From contig NZ_JAGINW010000001.1 in assembly GCF_017876405.1 (NCBI RefSeq), positions 124,001-188,000 of the forward strand: DNA of 64,000 nt. Direction: 5' to 3'. The stretch's first letter is position 1, and each line of letters opens with the position of its first letter. The position numbers were made by a program, and so were the translations under genes. Positions 1-7,484 of this stretch are shown here, piece by piece. The notes beneath the pieces were generated by a model, which saw only the letters and a program-made list of their open reading frames with translations, had not been told where the DNA came from and searched no databases. This DNA is from Kibdelosporangium banguiense (GTDB taxonomy: Bacteria > Actinomycetota > Actinomycetes > Mycobacteriales > Pseudonocardiaceae).

Positions 1-5
1 TGGCC

Positions 6-608
6 GTGGCCGCGGATCTGCGGCGACGGATGGGCGAGCGGCGCACAGTCCGGGCGTTCTCGGCAGATCCCGTACCCGAACAGGTGGTGCTCGACGCGAT
101 CGCGGTGGCCGCCACCGCGCCGTCCGGCGCTCATCAGCAGCCGTGGACCTTCGTACTGGTCACCGATCCGGAGATCCGCGCCGCCATCAGGTGCGCGGCC
201 GAGCAGGAAGAGCAGCGGTCCTACACCGGCAGGCTCGGCGAGGAGTGGCTTTCGGCGTTGGAGCCGTTGGGCACGGACGCGTCCAAGCCGCACCTGACCG
301 ACGCGCCCTACCTGATCGTGGTGTTCGAGCAGCGTTTCTACCTCGATGAGCAGGGTGAAAGCCACAAGCACTACTACGTCGACGAGTCGGTCGGAATCGC
401 TGTGGGCATGCTGCTGACCGCCCTGCACCTGTCCGGGCTCGCCGCGCTCATGCACACGCCCAGCCCGATGAGGTTCCTGTCCGAGGTGCTGGGCAGGCCT
501 CGCAACGAGAAGGCGTTCGCCGTGATCCCGACCGGCTACCCGGCGGCCGACGCGATGGTGCCCGACCTGGTCCGCAAATCGCTGGACCAGGTCATCGTCC
601 GGGCCTGA
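6..608 (+). CDS. Nitroreductase-family FMN oxidoreductase, iodotyrosine-deiodinase-like
   Basis: Flavin-dependent oxidoreductase of the nitroreductase fold, about 200 residues. The N-terminus has the family's RRTVRAFS segment followed by the phosphate-binding stretch APSGAHQQPW. The C-terminal half has HTPSPM, GRPRNEKAF and IPTGYPA, a pattern typical of the iodotyrosine deiodinase/BluB-like branch rather than classical NfsB enzymes. Substrate is unknown; reduction of a halogenated or nitro aromatic is possible but is only family inference. A GTG lies at position 6, but homologues usually carry a few more residues, so the true start may be left of the window. It runs convergently into the ferredoxin gene, with only 2 bases between the stops. 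Confidence 0.8.
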   Translation: MAADLRRRMGERRTVRAFSADPVPEQVVLDAIAVAATAPSGAHQQPWTFVLVTDPEIRAAIRCAAEQEEQRSYTGRLGEEWLSALEPLGTDASKPHLTDAPYLIVVFEQRFYLDEQGESHKHYYVDESVGIAVGMLLTALHLSGLAALMHTPSPMRFLSEVLGRPRNEKAFAVIPTGYPAADAMVPDLVRKSLDQVIVRA

Positions 609-610
609 CC

Positions 611-841
611 TCAGTCCTTGGGAGCCACAAGGTCACCGTTGGCCACGGCGAACACCTTGATCGCCTCGACCGGGCAGGACTCGGCGGCGTCGATCACGCT
701 CTCGTCCTGGTCGACCACATCGGCCAGGGGGTGCGAACCGTCGCCTTCGAGCTCGAAGTGGTCGGGTGCGATGCCGGCGCACATCCCCGACGAGATGCAT
801 GTGTGCCGGTCAACCTCAAGCCGCCACTGGGAATCGCTCAC
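611..841 (-). CDS. Ferredoxin ([3Fe-4S]-type) partner of P450
   Basis: Small electron carrier of 76 residues. Cysteines occur in CISSGMC and in ESCPVEAI, the spacing of the bacterial P450-associated ferredoxins that hold a 3Fe-4S cluster (the second usual cysteine of the first motif is replaced). The start is taken as the GTG at 841 because it overlaps the P450 stop as GTGA (838-841), a standard sign of translational coupling. An upstream start at 907 would lie inside the P450 gene and has no support. It presumably passes electrons from a ferredoxin reductase, not encoded here, to the P450. Confidence 0.88.
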   Translation of the reverse strand: MSDSQWRLEVDRHTCISSGMCAGIAPDHFELEGDGSHPLADVVDQDESVIDAAESCPVEAIKVFAVANGDLVAPKD

Positions 842-2052
842 GCGCGTACCTCCGACCAGGTGACCGGCAACTCCTGCAGGCCACGTACCAGGCGGCCATG
901 TTTCCACGGCACCTGCGCGGCGTCCACGGCGAGCCGGATGTCAGGCAGACGCCGGATGAACGTACCCAGGGCGACCTGCAGTTCCATCCTGGCCAGTTGC
1001 GCGCCCAGGCAGTGGTGCACGCCGTGCCCGAAACCGATGTGCTGGCTGACCGCACGATCGACGCGTAACTCGTGTGGGTTGTCGAAAACTCGCGGGTCAC
1101 GGTTGGCCGTATGCCCGTCGATGAATACGCCTTCACCTGCGCGGACCGTCATGCCGCCGACTTCGACGTCCTCCATGGCGATACGGACGAGGCTCGTCGC
1201 GGCTCCCAGCGGAGTGTGCCGCATCAATTCCTCGACCGCCGGTTTGACCAAATCGTGGTCGGCCCGGAGTTTCGCCAGCTCATCCGGGTGTGTGAACAGG
1301 TTGTAGACGAAGTTGCCGAACTGATTGGCGGTCGTCTCGTGCCCGCCGACCAGCAGGCCGACGGCCAGTTGAACGACCTCGTCCTCGTTGAGCCGGTCGT
1401 CGTTGTCCCTGGCCTGTATCAACGCGGTGAGCAGGTCGTCGGCCGGGTGCTCGCGGCGCTGGCCGAGCAGACCGGCCATGTAGTCCCTCAGATTCTCCTG
1501 CGCCCGCTGGATCTCGTCCGGCTCGTACGCGGTGAGCGCCATCGAGGCGTCGGTCCAGCCGCGGAACGTCTCCCGGTCGGCATAGGGAACACCGAGCATC
1601 TCGCAGATCACGGTGATCGGCAGCGGCCAGGACAGCGATTCCATCAGGTCGGCAGGGGGGCCGGCGGCGATCATCGCGTCGAGCAGTCCGTCGACGATCT
1701 CCTGGGCACGTGGCCTGAGCAGTTCGACGCGCTTGGCGGTGAACGCCTTGGCCGCCAGCCTGCGCAGCCGGGTGTGGTCCGGCGGGTCCATGTCCAGCAG
1801 GCCCTTTTTGTCGTTGATGAACTCCATCGGCCTGGGCACGTCCTTGCCGAACGCCGCCTCGCGGCTGAAGCGCGGGTCCGCAAGTACCACCTTGGCGTCC
1901 TCGTAGCGGCGCGCCAGCCACGCGTCACCGCCGTACGGCAGACGCACCCTGACCAGTGGTTCCCCGTCGGCGAGACCAGCGGTTTCGCCAGCCAGGTTGA
2001 GCCGGTCGTAGTCGCCGAACGGGTAGTCGATCGGCTGCTGTGTGGTGGTCAC
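838..2052 (-). CDS. Cytochrome P450 monooxygenase
   Basis: Soluble bacterial P450 of 404 residues. The oxygen-activating I-helix motif GGHETT is near residue 236-241, the K-helix ExxR at 275-278, and the heme loop FGHGVHHCLG at 341-350, with Cys348 as the thiolate ligand. The GTG at 2052 is preferred over the GTG at 2070 because a strong Shine-Dalgarno run, GGAGGGGAG, sits just before it. The downstream ferredoxin overlaps by four bases. The overall pattern is CYP105/CYP107-like, which suggests hydroxylation of a secondary metabolite or xenobiotic, but no biosynthetic cluster is visible, so the substrate cannot be named. Confidence 0.93.
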   Translation of the reverse strand: MTTTQQPIDYPFGDYDRLNLAGETAGLADGEPLVRVRLPYGGDAWLARRYEDAKVVLADPRFSREAAFGKDVPRPMEFINDKKGLLDMDPPDHTRLRRLAAKAFTAKRVELLRPRAQEIVDGLLDAMIAAGPPADLMESLSWPLPITVICEMLGVPYADRETFRGWTDASMALTAYEPDEIQRAQENLRDYMAGLLGQRREHPADDLLTALIQARDNDDRLNEDEVVQLAVGLLVGGHETTANQFGNFVYNLFTHPDELAKLRADHDLVKPAVEELMRHTPLGAATSLVRIAMEDVEVGGMTVRAGEGVFIDGHTANRDPRVFDNPHELRVDRAVSQHIGFGHGVHHCLGAQLARMELQVALGTFIRRLPDIRLAVDAAQVPWKHGRLVRGLQELPVTWSEVRA

Positions 2053-2180
2053 CGAACTTCTCCCCTCCACGGTTCATAAGCGCCCGCTTACAGTTTCGAA
2101 CGTACTCACGTGATCACAGTCCGTCAACGAACCGTTGCGCTTTGTGTCCCATTCGGACGAAACGTCCCCTGCACGCTCCG

Positions 2181-2216
2181 CGAGTCCGTGCGAACGGTCC
2201 CGTTCGCGCGGACTCG
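2181..2216. promoter_or_regulatory. Palindrome between divergent P450 and helicase genes
   Basis: Two 16-base arms (2181-2196 and 2201-2216) are reverse complements with one G-U-type mismatch and enclose the 4-base centre GTCC. The element lies in the divergent intergenic region (2053-2255), about 40 bases before the helicase start. It could be an operator for a dimeric regulator, or a hairpin in a leader RNA. No T-run follows on either strand, so a terminator is less likely. Confidence 0.5.
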
Positions 2217-2255
2217 TTGCTGTGCTCTGGACGCGCATGCGGTAGACGTGGACGT

Positions 2256-4376
2256 GTGAACAACGAACTGCCGCCGAACGACCTCCGCCAAGAGGCAGAA
2301 TGCCACCTGAGGGCGCTTGCCGGCGACGGCGCCAGATTGCGGGACGACCAGTGGACCGCGATCGAGGCGCTGGTCGCCGGGCACCGGCGTGCGCTTGTGG
2401 TCCAGCGTACTGGCTGGGGAAAGTCGGCGGTCTACTTTGTCGCGACAGCCCTGTTGCGGGCACGGGGTGCAGGTCCGACAGTGATCGTGTCACCGCTGTT
2501 GGCGTTGATGCGTAACCAGGTTGAGGCAGCGGCGCGGGCAGGAGTGCACGCCGCCACCATCAACTCGGCCAATTTCGAGCAATGGCAGGAAGTCCAGGGC
2601 GCGGTCACCGCGGGCGAGGTGGACGTGCTGCTGGTCAGCCCGGAACGGTTGAACAACCCGGATTTCCGCGACACAGTGCTGCCATCTCTGACGGCGTCCG
2701 CAGGGATGCTCGTCGTGGACGAGGCACACTGCATTTCCGACTGGGGTCACGATTTCCGCCCCGACTACCGGCGGCTGCGCACGTTGCTCACCGAGTTGCC
2801 GGCAGGCGTCCCGGTGCTGGCGACCACTGCGACCGCCAACGACCGGGTGGTGCGGGACGTCGCCCAGCAGCTGGGGCTGGGACCGTCCGCAATGGACACA
2901 TTGGTGCTGCGTGGCGCGCTGGACCGGGAAAGTCTGCACCTGGCGGTGGTGCGGATGCCCAACGCGGCCACGCGGCTGGCATGGCTGGCCGAGCGGCTCG
3001 CGCAACTGCCGGGCTCCGGGATCATCTACACACTGACCGTGGCCGCGGCTGAGGAAGTCGCGTCATACCTGCGGGAACGTGGTTTCGAGGCGCGGTCCTA
3101 CTCGGGCAAGACCGAACAGGCCGAACGGTTGCGGGCTGAGGAAGATCTGTTGGCCAACCGGGTCAAGGCGTTGGTGGCGACGTCCGCGCTCGGTATGGGG
3201 TTCGACAAACCGGACCTCGGGTTCGTGGTGCATCTGGGCGCGCCACAGTCACCGATCGCGTACTACCAGCAGATCGGCCGTGCCGGGCGTGGCGTGGACA
3301 AGGCCCAGGTGTTGCTGCTGCCGGGCCCGGAGGACCGCGACATCTGGGCGTACTTCGCGTCGTTGGCGTTCCCGCCAGAGCCCGTCGTACGGCAGGTGCT
3401 CGACGCGTTGGCGGACGCGGGCGGGCCAATGTCGTTGCCGGCGCTCGAACCTCGGGTGGATCTGTCGCGGTCGAGGCTCGAAGTGGTGCTCAAAGTGCTC
3501 GATGTGGACGGTGCTGTGCGGCGGGAACGCGGCGGTTGGGTGCTTGTGAGTGACAGCTGGGCGTACGACGCTGACAGGTACGCGCACGTGGCCGAGGCAC
3601 GTGTGGCCGAGCAACAGGCGATGCTCGACTACCAGGCCACAGACATGTGCCGGATGGAGTTCCTGCTGCGTCAGCTGGACGATCCACACGCGACCGCGTG
3701 TGGACGGTGCGACAACTGCACTGGGCAAAGGTGGGATTCCTCGGTGTCCGACGCGGCGGCAGCGCAGGCCCGCGACCGCCTTCGTCGTCCGGGTGTCGAG
3801 GTGATGCCGCGAAGGCAGTGGCCGCCGGGCATGGCCGGGCTCGGTGTTCCGCTGTCAGGCAAGATCGCGCCCGGCGAGCGGTCCGAGCCCGGGCGAGCGC
3901 TCGGCCGGTTGACGGACATCGGGTGGGGCAACCGTTTGCGAGTCCTGCTGGGCACATCGGCACCGGACGAGCCCGTGCCCGACGACGTGTTCGACGCGTG
4001 CGTGAAAGTGCTGTCCACGTGGAAATGGGAGAACCGTCCAGTCGCCGTGGTGACGCTCTCCTCAAGCCGGCGGCCGAAGCTCATCCGCAGTCTGGGCGAG
4101 CGGCTGGCGAGTATCGGACGGCTGGAGTACCTCGGCGAAGTGGAGATCGGGCCCGGCACAGACCGCAGAGGCAACAGCGCGCAACGCCTGGCCGGTCTGT
4201 GGCACGCCATGCAGATTCCCGCCGAGCTGACAGGCAGGCTGCAGTCGGCAGGCGGGCCCGTGCTGGTCGTCGACGACCAGATCGACACCGGCTGGACCAT
4301 GGCTGTGGCAAGCAAACTACTGCGCGACGCGGGAGCACACTCAGTACTCCCGTTCGCTTTGGCGACAACAAGTTAG
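2256..4376 (+). CDS. RecQ-family DNA helicase with C-terminal phosphoribosyltransferase-like domain
   Basis: Superfamily-2 helicase of 706 residues. Walker A TGWGKS is near 52-57, the DEAH box within VVDEAHCISDWGHDF near 153, the TATAN motif III and QQIGRAGRG (motif VI) near 337. A RecQ-type zinc site follows near 464-488, ending CGRCDNC. No HRDC domain is seen. Instead the last ~170 residues end in VLVVDDQIDTGWT, which matches the 13-residue PRPP-binding motif of type I phosphoribosyltransferases. The start is the GTG at 2256, where homology to helicases begins; no good ribosome-binding site precedes it, so a leaderless transcript is possible. It may unwind DNA during repair; the role of the PRTase-like tail is unknown. 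Confidence 0.9.
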   Translation: MNNELPPNDLRQEAECHLRALAGDGARLRDDQWTAIEALVAGHRRALVVQRTGWGKSAVYFVATALLRARGAGPTVIVSPLLALMRNQVEAAARAGVHAATINSANFEQWQEVQGAVTAGEVDVLLVSPERLNNPDFRDTVLPSLTASAGMLVVDEAHCISDWGHDFRPDYRRLRTLLTELPAGVPVLATTATANDRVVRDVAQQLGLGPSAMDTLVLRGALDRESLHLAVVRMPNAATRLAWLAERLAQLPGSGIIYTLTVAAAEEVASYLRERGFEARSYSGKTEQAERLRAEEDLLANRVKALVATSALGMGFDKPDLGFVVHLGAPQSPIAYYQQIGRAGRGVDKAQVLLLPGPEDRDIWAYFASLAFPPEPVVRQVLDALADAGGPMSLPALEPRVDLSRSRLEVVLKVLDVDGAVRRERGGWVLVSDSWAYDADRYAHVAEARVAEQQAMLDYQATDMCRMEFLLRQLDDPHATACGRCDNCTGQRWDSSVSDAAAAQARDRLRRPGVEVMPRRQWPPGMAGLGVPLSGKIAPGERSEPGRALGRLTDIGWGNRLRVLLGTSAPDEPVPDDVFDACVKVLSTWKWENRPVAVVTLSSSRRPKLIRSLGERLASIGRLEYLGEVEIGPGTDRRGNSAQRLAGLWHAMQIPAELTGRLQSAGGPVLVVDDQIDTGWTMAVASKLLRDAGAHSVLPFALATTS

Positions 4377-4490
4377 AAGGAGGTGTCACAGAGAGTCAGC
4401 CGAGCGACAGGCTGCCGGCATACCACGGACTGGACTCTCATCTGGTTGGAGATCTACCAATCCGGGCCGCGCTGTGGTTATGTCGTTCGC

Positions 4491-4584
4491 ATGTCGGAAC
4501 AGGTGATCGGGCACCAGTTGCCGGTTCGTAAGCTGGTCGCGGCCAGCATTGGCAACGCGATCAAGTGGTATGACTGGACATTTT
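4491..4584 (+). pseudogene. 5' fragment of an MHS-type MFS transporter
   Basis: An ATG at 4491 begins a reading frame whose residues LVAASIGNAIKWYDWTF match the conserved first helix of metabolite:H+ symporters of the MFS (MHS family). After the WYDWTF motif, about residue 31, similarity stops and the frame runs into unrelated sequence. The rest of the same protein resumes at about 9474. About 70-75 residues that normally lie between the two pieces (helices 2-3 and the GRxADRxGR loop) are absent, so this is not a simple insertion. A possible -10 element, TATGTC, lies just before the ATG. Confidence 0.8.
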
Positions 4585-4650
4585 TGCTACGCGCTCGATC
4601 GGGTGTAGCCCCCCTTGCCAGCACCTCGTCAGCAGCCGACGCTCGAACGC

Positions 4651-5013
4651 GTGTTCGAGCATGAGAGCAGGCTGGCGGCCAACTACATCAAGACCGCGTC
4701 TGACGACTTCCGGGCGTTGGCACGCAAAGCAGCACCAGGGATATGGAGCGCCGTACCGGGCGAACACGGCACGACCCGGCTCCTTGCACGCAACGCCGAG
4801 GAAATCGCGGTCGTGACCGGAGTTTGGGCGCCGACAACCGCCCGGTACCTCACCGTCTTAGCGCCGGACACCGCGTACTTGGTAGCGGAACTGATGTGGT
4901 TGAGCGCAGACGAGATCCGCAAGGGCGCGTTGCCCACGCGTCTACGGACGGCAACGCTTGAGCTTGCAAAAGGCATCACTAAAGCGCAGGCGCCCTCCAG
5001 CAGGACGCCGTGA
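4651..5013 (+). CDS. Hypothetical protein of phage/integrative-element type
   Basis: Open frame of up to 132 residues (from a TTG at 4615) or 120 residues from the GTG at 4651. No ribosome-binding site precedes either start, and a stop codon lies at 4606, so the 5' end may be truncated by the same event that broke the MFS gene. The protein contains AAPGIW followed by a helix reading ARYLTVLAPDTAYLVAEL. That layout recalls the short ATPGPW...IAELxxLR proteins common in actinobacterial prophages and integrative elements. Function unknown. Confidence 0.45.
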   Translation: MFEHESRLAANYIKTASDDFRALARKAAPGIWSAVPGEHGTTRLLARNAEEIAVVTGVWAPTTARYLTVLAPDTAYLVAELMWLSADEIRKGALPTRLRTATLELAKGITKAQAPSSRTP

Positions 5014-5019
5014 TGGGAA

Positions 5020-5259
5020 TCAGCAGAACGTCATGATCTCCTCGCCACGATGCTTCCGGCCCTCCGACCACCATGCGCGCAGATTGCCATCCAAACCGCT
5101 CCAGATGAGCATGCAACCGGGTTCATGACCGATCTCGCCCATGTCATCGCCCGTGAACTCCACGATGATGTGCTTGCCCACGGGAAGCATGACCTCCGTA
5201 CCCGCCGGCTCGAATATCACGCGCAAATCCTCGTCGTGACTGGATATCAACAGCTTCAC
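5020..5259 (-). CDS. Small conserved hypothetical protein
   Basis: 79 residues from a GTG, opening VKLLISSHDEDLRVIFEPAG and ending with a Trp-rich segment RAWWSEGRKHRG. The pattern of alternating beta-strand-like stretches suggests a small beta-sheet protein. No catalytic motif is seen. It runs tail-to-tail with the preceding gene and lies downstream of the XRE/DUF397 pair on the same strand, with about 100 bases between. Proteins of this size and style often accompany such regulator pairs in actinomycete mobile elements, but its function is not known. Confidence 0.5.
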   Translation of the reverse strand: MKLLISSHDEDLRVIFEPAGTEVMLPVGKHIIVEFTGDDMGEIGHEPGCMLIWSGLDGNLRAWWSEGRKHRGEEIMTFC

Positions 5260-5358
5260 CCAGTCAGCCTATCTGCTCCAGCGCTAAGCCGATCAGGGCC
5301 GAATAAGACAACAGCCCCGCCCGGTGTGTACCGAACGAGGCTGTTTCGCTGGCGAGGG

Positions 5359-5553
5359 CTATCCGCGTCGGACTTCTGTCAGGAACGCGGCCCACGCCGA
5401 GCCGCCGAACGCTAGCGACCCCGCCAAGGGAGCCTTGCTGTCTCGGACCTCACGGGCGGTCGCCGAGGTGCACCGCGCTTCTACGCACTGTGCGCCGCCG
5501 CCACCGGACCGCGAGGGCTTACGCCACGTGCCGGTGAATTCCTTAGAGGTCAT
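5359..5553 (-). CDS. DUF397 protein
   Basis: 64 residues with the DUF397 hallmarks: an N-terminal Trp-Arg-Lys-x-Ser-x-Ser-Gly stretch (WRKPSRSGG), a central CVEA, VRDSKAP, and a C-terminal W-x-x-F (SAWAAFL). DUF397 proteins are small, usually encoded directly after an Scr1-type XRE regulator, and are thought to act with it, possibly as a toxin-like or modulating partner. The ATG at 5553 lies inside the end of the regulator gene (overlap 5543-5553), which indicates coupled translation. Confidence 0.88.
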   Translation of the reverse strand: MTSKEFTGTWRKPSRSGGGGAQCVEARCTSATAREVRDSKAPLAGSLAFGGSAWAAFLTEVRRG

Positions 5554-6370
5554 TGATCCGTCTTTCCAGTAGTGAACGGGTGTCGTCCTCGGACAACGCG
5601 CGTCCTTCTGCTTGCTCGAACGCGGCTACAAACGCACCGGTCGTCTTGAAGTAGTCCGATCCGGTGAGCGTCTCGGCGTAGGCGATTCTCGCGTTTGCCG
5701 GTTCGATCCACAGCAGCGTGAACGGGCACGAAAGCGCGGGTGCCGCACCGGCCGAGAATGGGAACACGCGGACGCTCACATGATCCAGCTCGGCGAACGC
5801 ATGGACGCGTTCGAGTTGCCGCCGCAAGACGTCCCGGCCGCCCACCTCACGGTGTAGCGATTCCTCGCCGAGGATGGCCCAGACACGGCGGTCCGGGTTT
5901 GCTTTGAGGTAGTCCCCGCGTTCTTCTCGGGCTTCTGCCATGCCCTCGGCGTGCGAGGGTAGGACAACCGGGGATCGCCTGAGTTGGGCAAGGGCGTACT
6001 CGGTGGTTTGGAACGCGCCGGGCACCTCGGCGTAGACCATGCGCAATTCGGTCGCGGCCCGTTCAAGGGCAACGTACTGCCGTCCGTGCTCAACTACCCG
6101 CTCCGGGGCCGCTCGGCGTCGGGCGTCCCTGCCGAGGTTACGGAACTCCACGGCCGCCTCACCCAGGATGCCGTAGCGGGTGATCATGCGCTCTGTCTCG
6201 TTAGGCGTGGTCGCAAGCTGCCCGTTCTCAACCTTGCTGAGCTTGTCCTTAGTCATCTGGAGTTCCCGGGCAGCGTCGGCAAGGTCCAGGCCCGCCGCTC
6301 GGCGGTAGGTGCGCGCTTGCGCGCCGTGGATGAGTCGTTGCACCACAGGGCCGGGGTCCGGGTGATCCAT
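5543..6370 (-). CDS. XRE-family transcriptional regulator with DUF5753 (Scr1-type)
   Basis: 275 residues. An N-terminal helix-turn-helix of the XRE/Cro type spans roughly residues 15-70 (including LDLADAARELQMTKDKLSKVENG), followed by the C-terminal DUF5753 domain, with EVPGAFQTTEYA and, near the end, YFKTTGAFVAAFEQAE. These regulators are abundant in Streptomyces and Pseudonocardiaceae, always beside DUF397 genes. The divergent upstream region holds two TTTGCG-T-CGCAAA-like palindromes (6432-6444 and 6469-6481) that are good candidates for its operators. Autorepression, and control of the rightward small-gene operon starting at 6608, are plausible inferences. Confidence 0.9.
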   Translation of the reverse strand: MDHPDPGPVVQRLIHGAQARTYRRAAGLDLADAARELQMTKDKLSKVENGQLATTPNETERMITRYGILGEAAVEFRNLGRDARRRAAPERVVEHGRQYVALERAATELRMVYAEVPGAFQTTEYALAQLRRSPVVLPSHAEGMAEAREERGDYLKANPDRRVWAILGEESLHREVGGRDVLRRQLERVHAFAELDHVSVRVFPFSAGAAPALSCPFTLLWIEPANARIAYAETLTGSDYFKTTGAFVAAFEQAEGRALSEDDTRSLLERRINDL

Positions 6371-6431
6371 ACCGGTGATTCTGCCCCACCCCCCGCCAGA
6401 CTCTGATCGGGTTACTCACCCTGCGTCGCTG

Positions 6432-6481
6432 TTTGCGTCGCAAATTCACTCTACTGGACGCGTCGCCATTTGCGTCGCAGA
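6432..6481. promoter_or_regulatory. Paired palindromic operator candidates
   Basis: TTTGCGTCGCAAA at 6432-6444 is a perfect inverted repeat around one central base. A second copy, TTTGCGTCGCAGA at 6469-6481, differs at one position. Their starts are 37 bases apart. A partial TGCGTCGC also occurs at 6422-6429. They sit between the XRE gene (start 6370) and the opposite-strand operon starting at 6608, the classic place for operators of an XRE repressor. Confidence 0.6.
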
Positions 6482-6607
6482 CGTACTCTCAAAGAGCCAG
6501 CAGGCGGGCCGGTTTCCTGCACCGGGGCGGCCCCCGACGGCCTGGTGCGGTGTCGACCTCTCCCCCGGTTCGCCTGCTGGCCTGCGTAACCCGTTTGGAG
6601 GCTTCCC

Positions 6608-7027
6608 GTGGACACCACACGACACCTTGACCACTGGCTGAAGGCCATGCCCTCGGCAGGGTTCAGGTACGTCTACTGGCCGGACAGTGCCGCGCCGGAA
6701 TACCTCGGCGGACTTCGACGGTGGCCATCGGGGATGGTCGACGTTGTGATCATCCGAGACGCGGACATTGCCGCCGCGTACCGCGTCCGGTGCGGCCGTC
6801 ACGGCAACCCATTCCTCCCGGGGGTGCTGTTCTGGTCGGTAGAGGGTGCGGCGTGGTTTGTGACCCGCTCGGCGGTTGAGTTGCTTTCGCCGGACGCTCC
6901 CAACGCGCCGAACCGGGCGCATCCGATGCCACCGACGATTGCGGCCCTCGCCGAGCCGTTCGCGGCCGAGCGGTACTCAATGCGCATTCCGCCGCGTCAC
7001 CAACCGCCGACTACGGGGGTGGCGTGA
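6608..7027 (+). CDS. Hypothetical protein of integrative-element type
   Basis: 139 residues from a GTG preceded by GGAGG with good spacing. Two visible features are an aromatic N-terminal part (GFRYVYWPDS) and a central basic-aromatic core. No known catalytic motif is recognised. It is the first gene of a rightward mini-operon: its TGA overlaps the ATG of the next gene by one base (TGATG at 7025-7029). Its position opposite the XRE repressor suggests it belongs to the excision, transfer or maintenance functions of the element, but this is inference from context only. Confidence 0.6.
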   Translation: MDTTRHLDHWLKAMPSAGFRYVYWPDSAAPEYLGGLRRWPSGMVDVVIIRDADIAAAYRVRCGRHGNPFLPGVLFWSVEGAAWFVTRSAVELLSPDAPNAPNRAHPMPPTIAALAEPFAAERYSMRIPPRHQPPTTGVA

Positions 7028-7173
7028 TGCCTTGGTTCACGTGGGGGCTTGGCGGGTTCGCGGTCCTGGTGTGGGTCGCGATCGGGGGCTTGGTACTGCG
7101 TGAGACCCGTTGGGGCACACGGCTGTACCTGTGGCGTAGGAACCGGCGGTACCGGCGGGGGCAGTACCGGTGA
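7027..7173 (+). CDS. Small single-pass membrane protein
   Basis: 48 residues starting with the ATG that overlaps the previous stop. Residues 4-25 are hydrophobic (WGLGGFAVLVWVAIGGLVL), followed by a strongly basic tail with repeated Arg and Tyr (RRNRRYRRGQYR). This is an N-out or N-in anchored peptide with a positively charged cytoplasmic end. It overlaps the next gene by four bases (GTGA at 7170-7173). The double overlap argues that it is a real gene despite its size. Function unknown. Confidence 0.6.
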   Translation: MPWFTWGLGGFAVLVWVAIGGLVLRETRWGTRLYLWRRNRRYRRGQYR

Positions 7174-7319
7174 CTAATCTACCTCGTTGCACGTTCTCTG
7201 TGTCCGGTTCCGGTTGTCCCGGGTGCCGACACTGCACCCCCGTACCATCTGCCGACCGTGGTACTGCCGAGCCTGCCCGCACCCAAGATGCGGCCGGTAC
7301 CAAAGAGGACAGCGACTAG
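7170..7319 (+). CDS. Small Cys-rich protein (zinc-knuckle-like)
   Basis: 49 residues from the GTG of a GTGA overlap. The segment CTFSVSGSGCPGCRHC gives four cysteines and a histidine in a tight cluster, which suggests a zinc-binding knuckle; the C-terminal half is acidic and low in complexity. It is the third gene of the operon begun at 6608. Short Cys-cluster proteins occur in actinomycete integrative elements, but I cannot assign this one to a named family. Sequence 7320-7482 after it shows only weak open frames. Confidence 0.5.
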   Translation: MTNLPRCTFSVSGSGCPGCRHCTPVPSADRGTAEPARTQDAAGTKEDSD

Positions 7320-7484
7320 TACCGGTTTTGTGGTGCGCACACCAACGGTTCGGGCACAAAGGATGCGGGCGCGCTCTGATCATGTGGATTGCCCTCCGCA
7401 GCAGAGCGGGGAGACGCGGGGCACACGAGGGGCGCGCCTTTCGCAGCGACGGCTTCCTGTATGCTTGACGGCAGACACCCGCTA

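Noticed and set aside
838..2052. Secondary-metabolite cluster around the P450
   Set aside because: No biosynthetic core enzyme lies near; P450 and ferredoxin stand alone.
7320..7482. Further small gene between the Cys-rich gene and IS630
   Set aside because: Short Arg-rich frames only, without ribosome-binding sites or overlaps.
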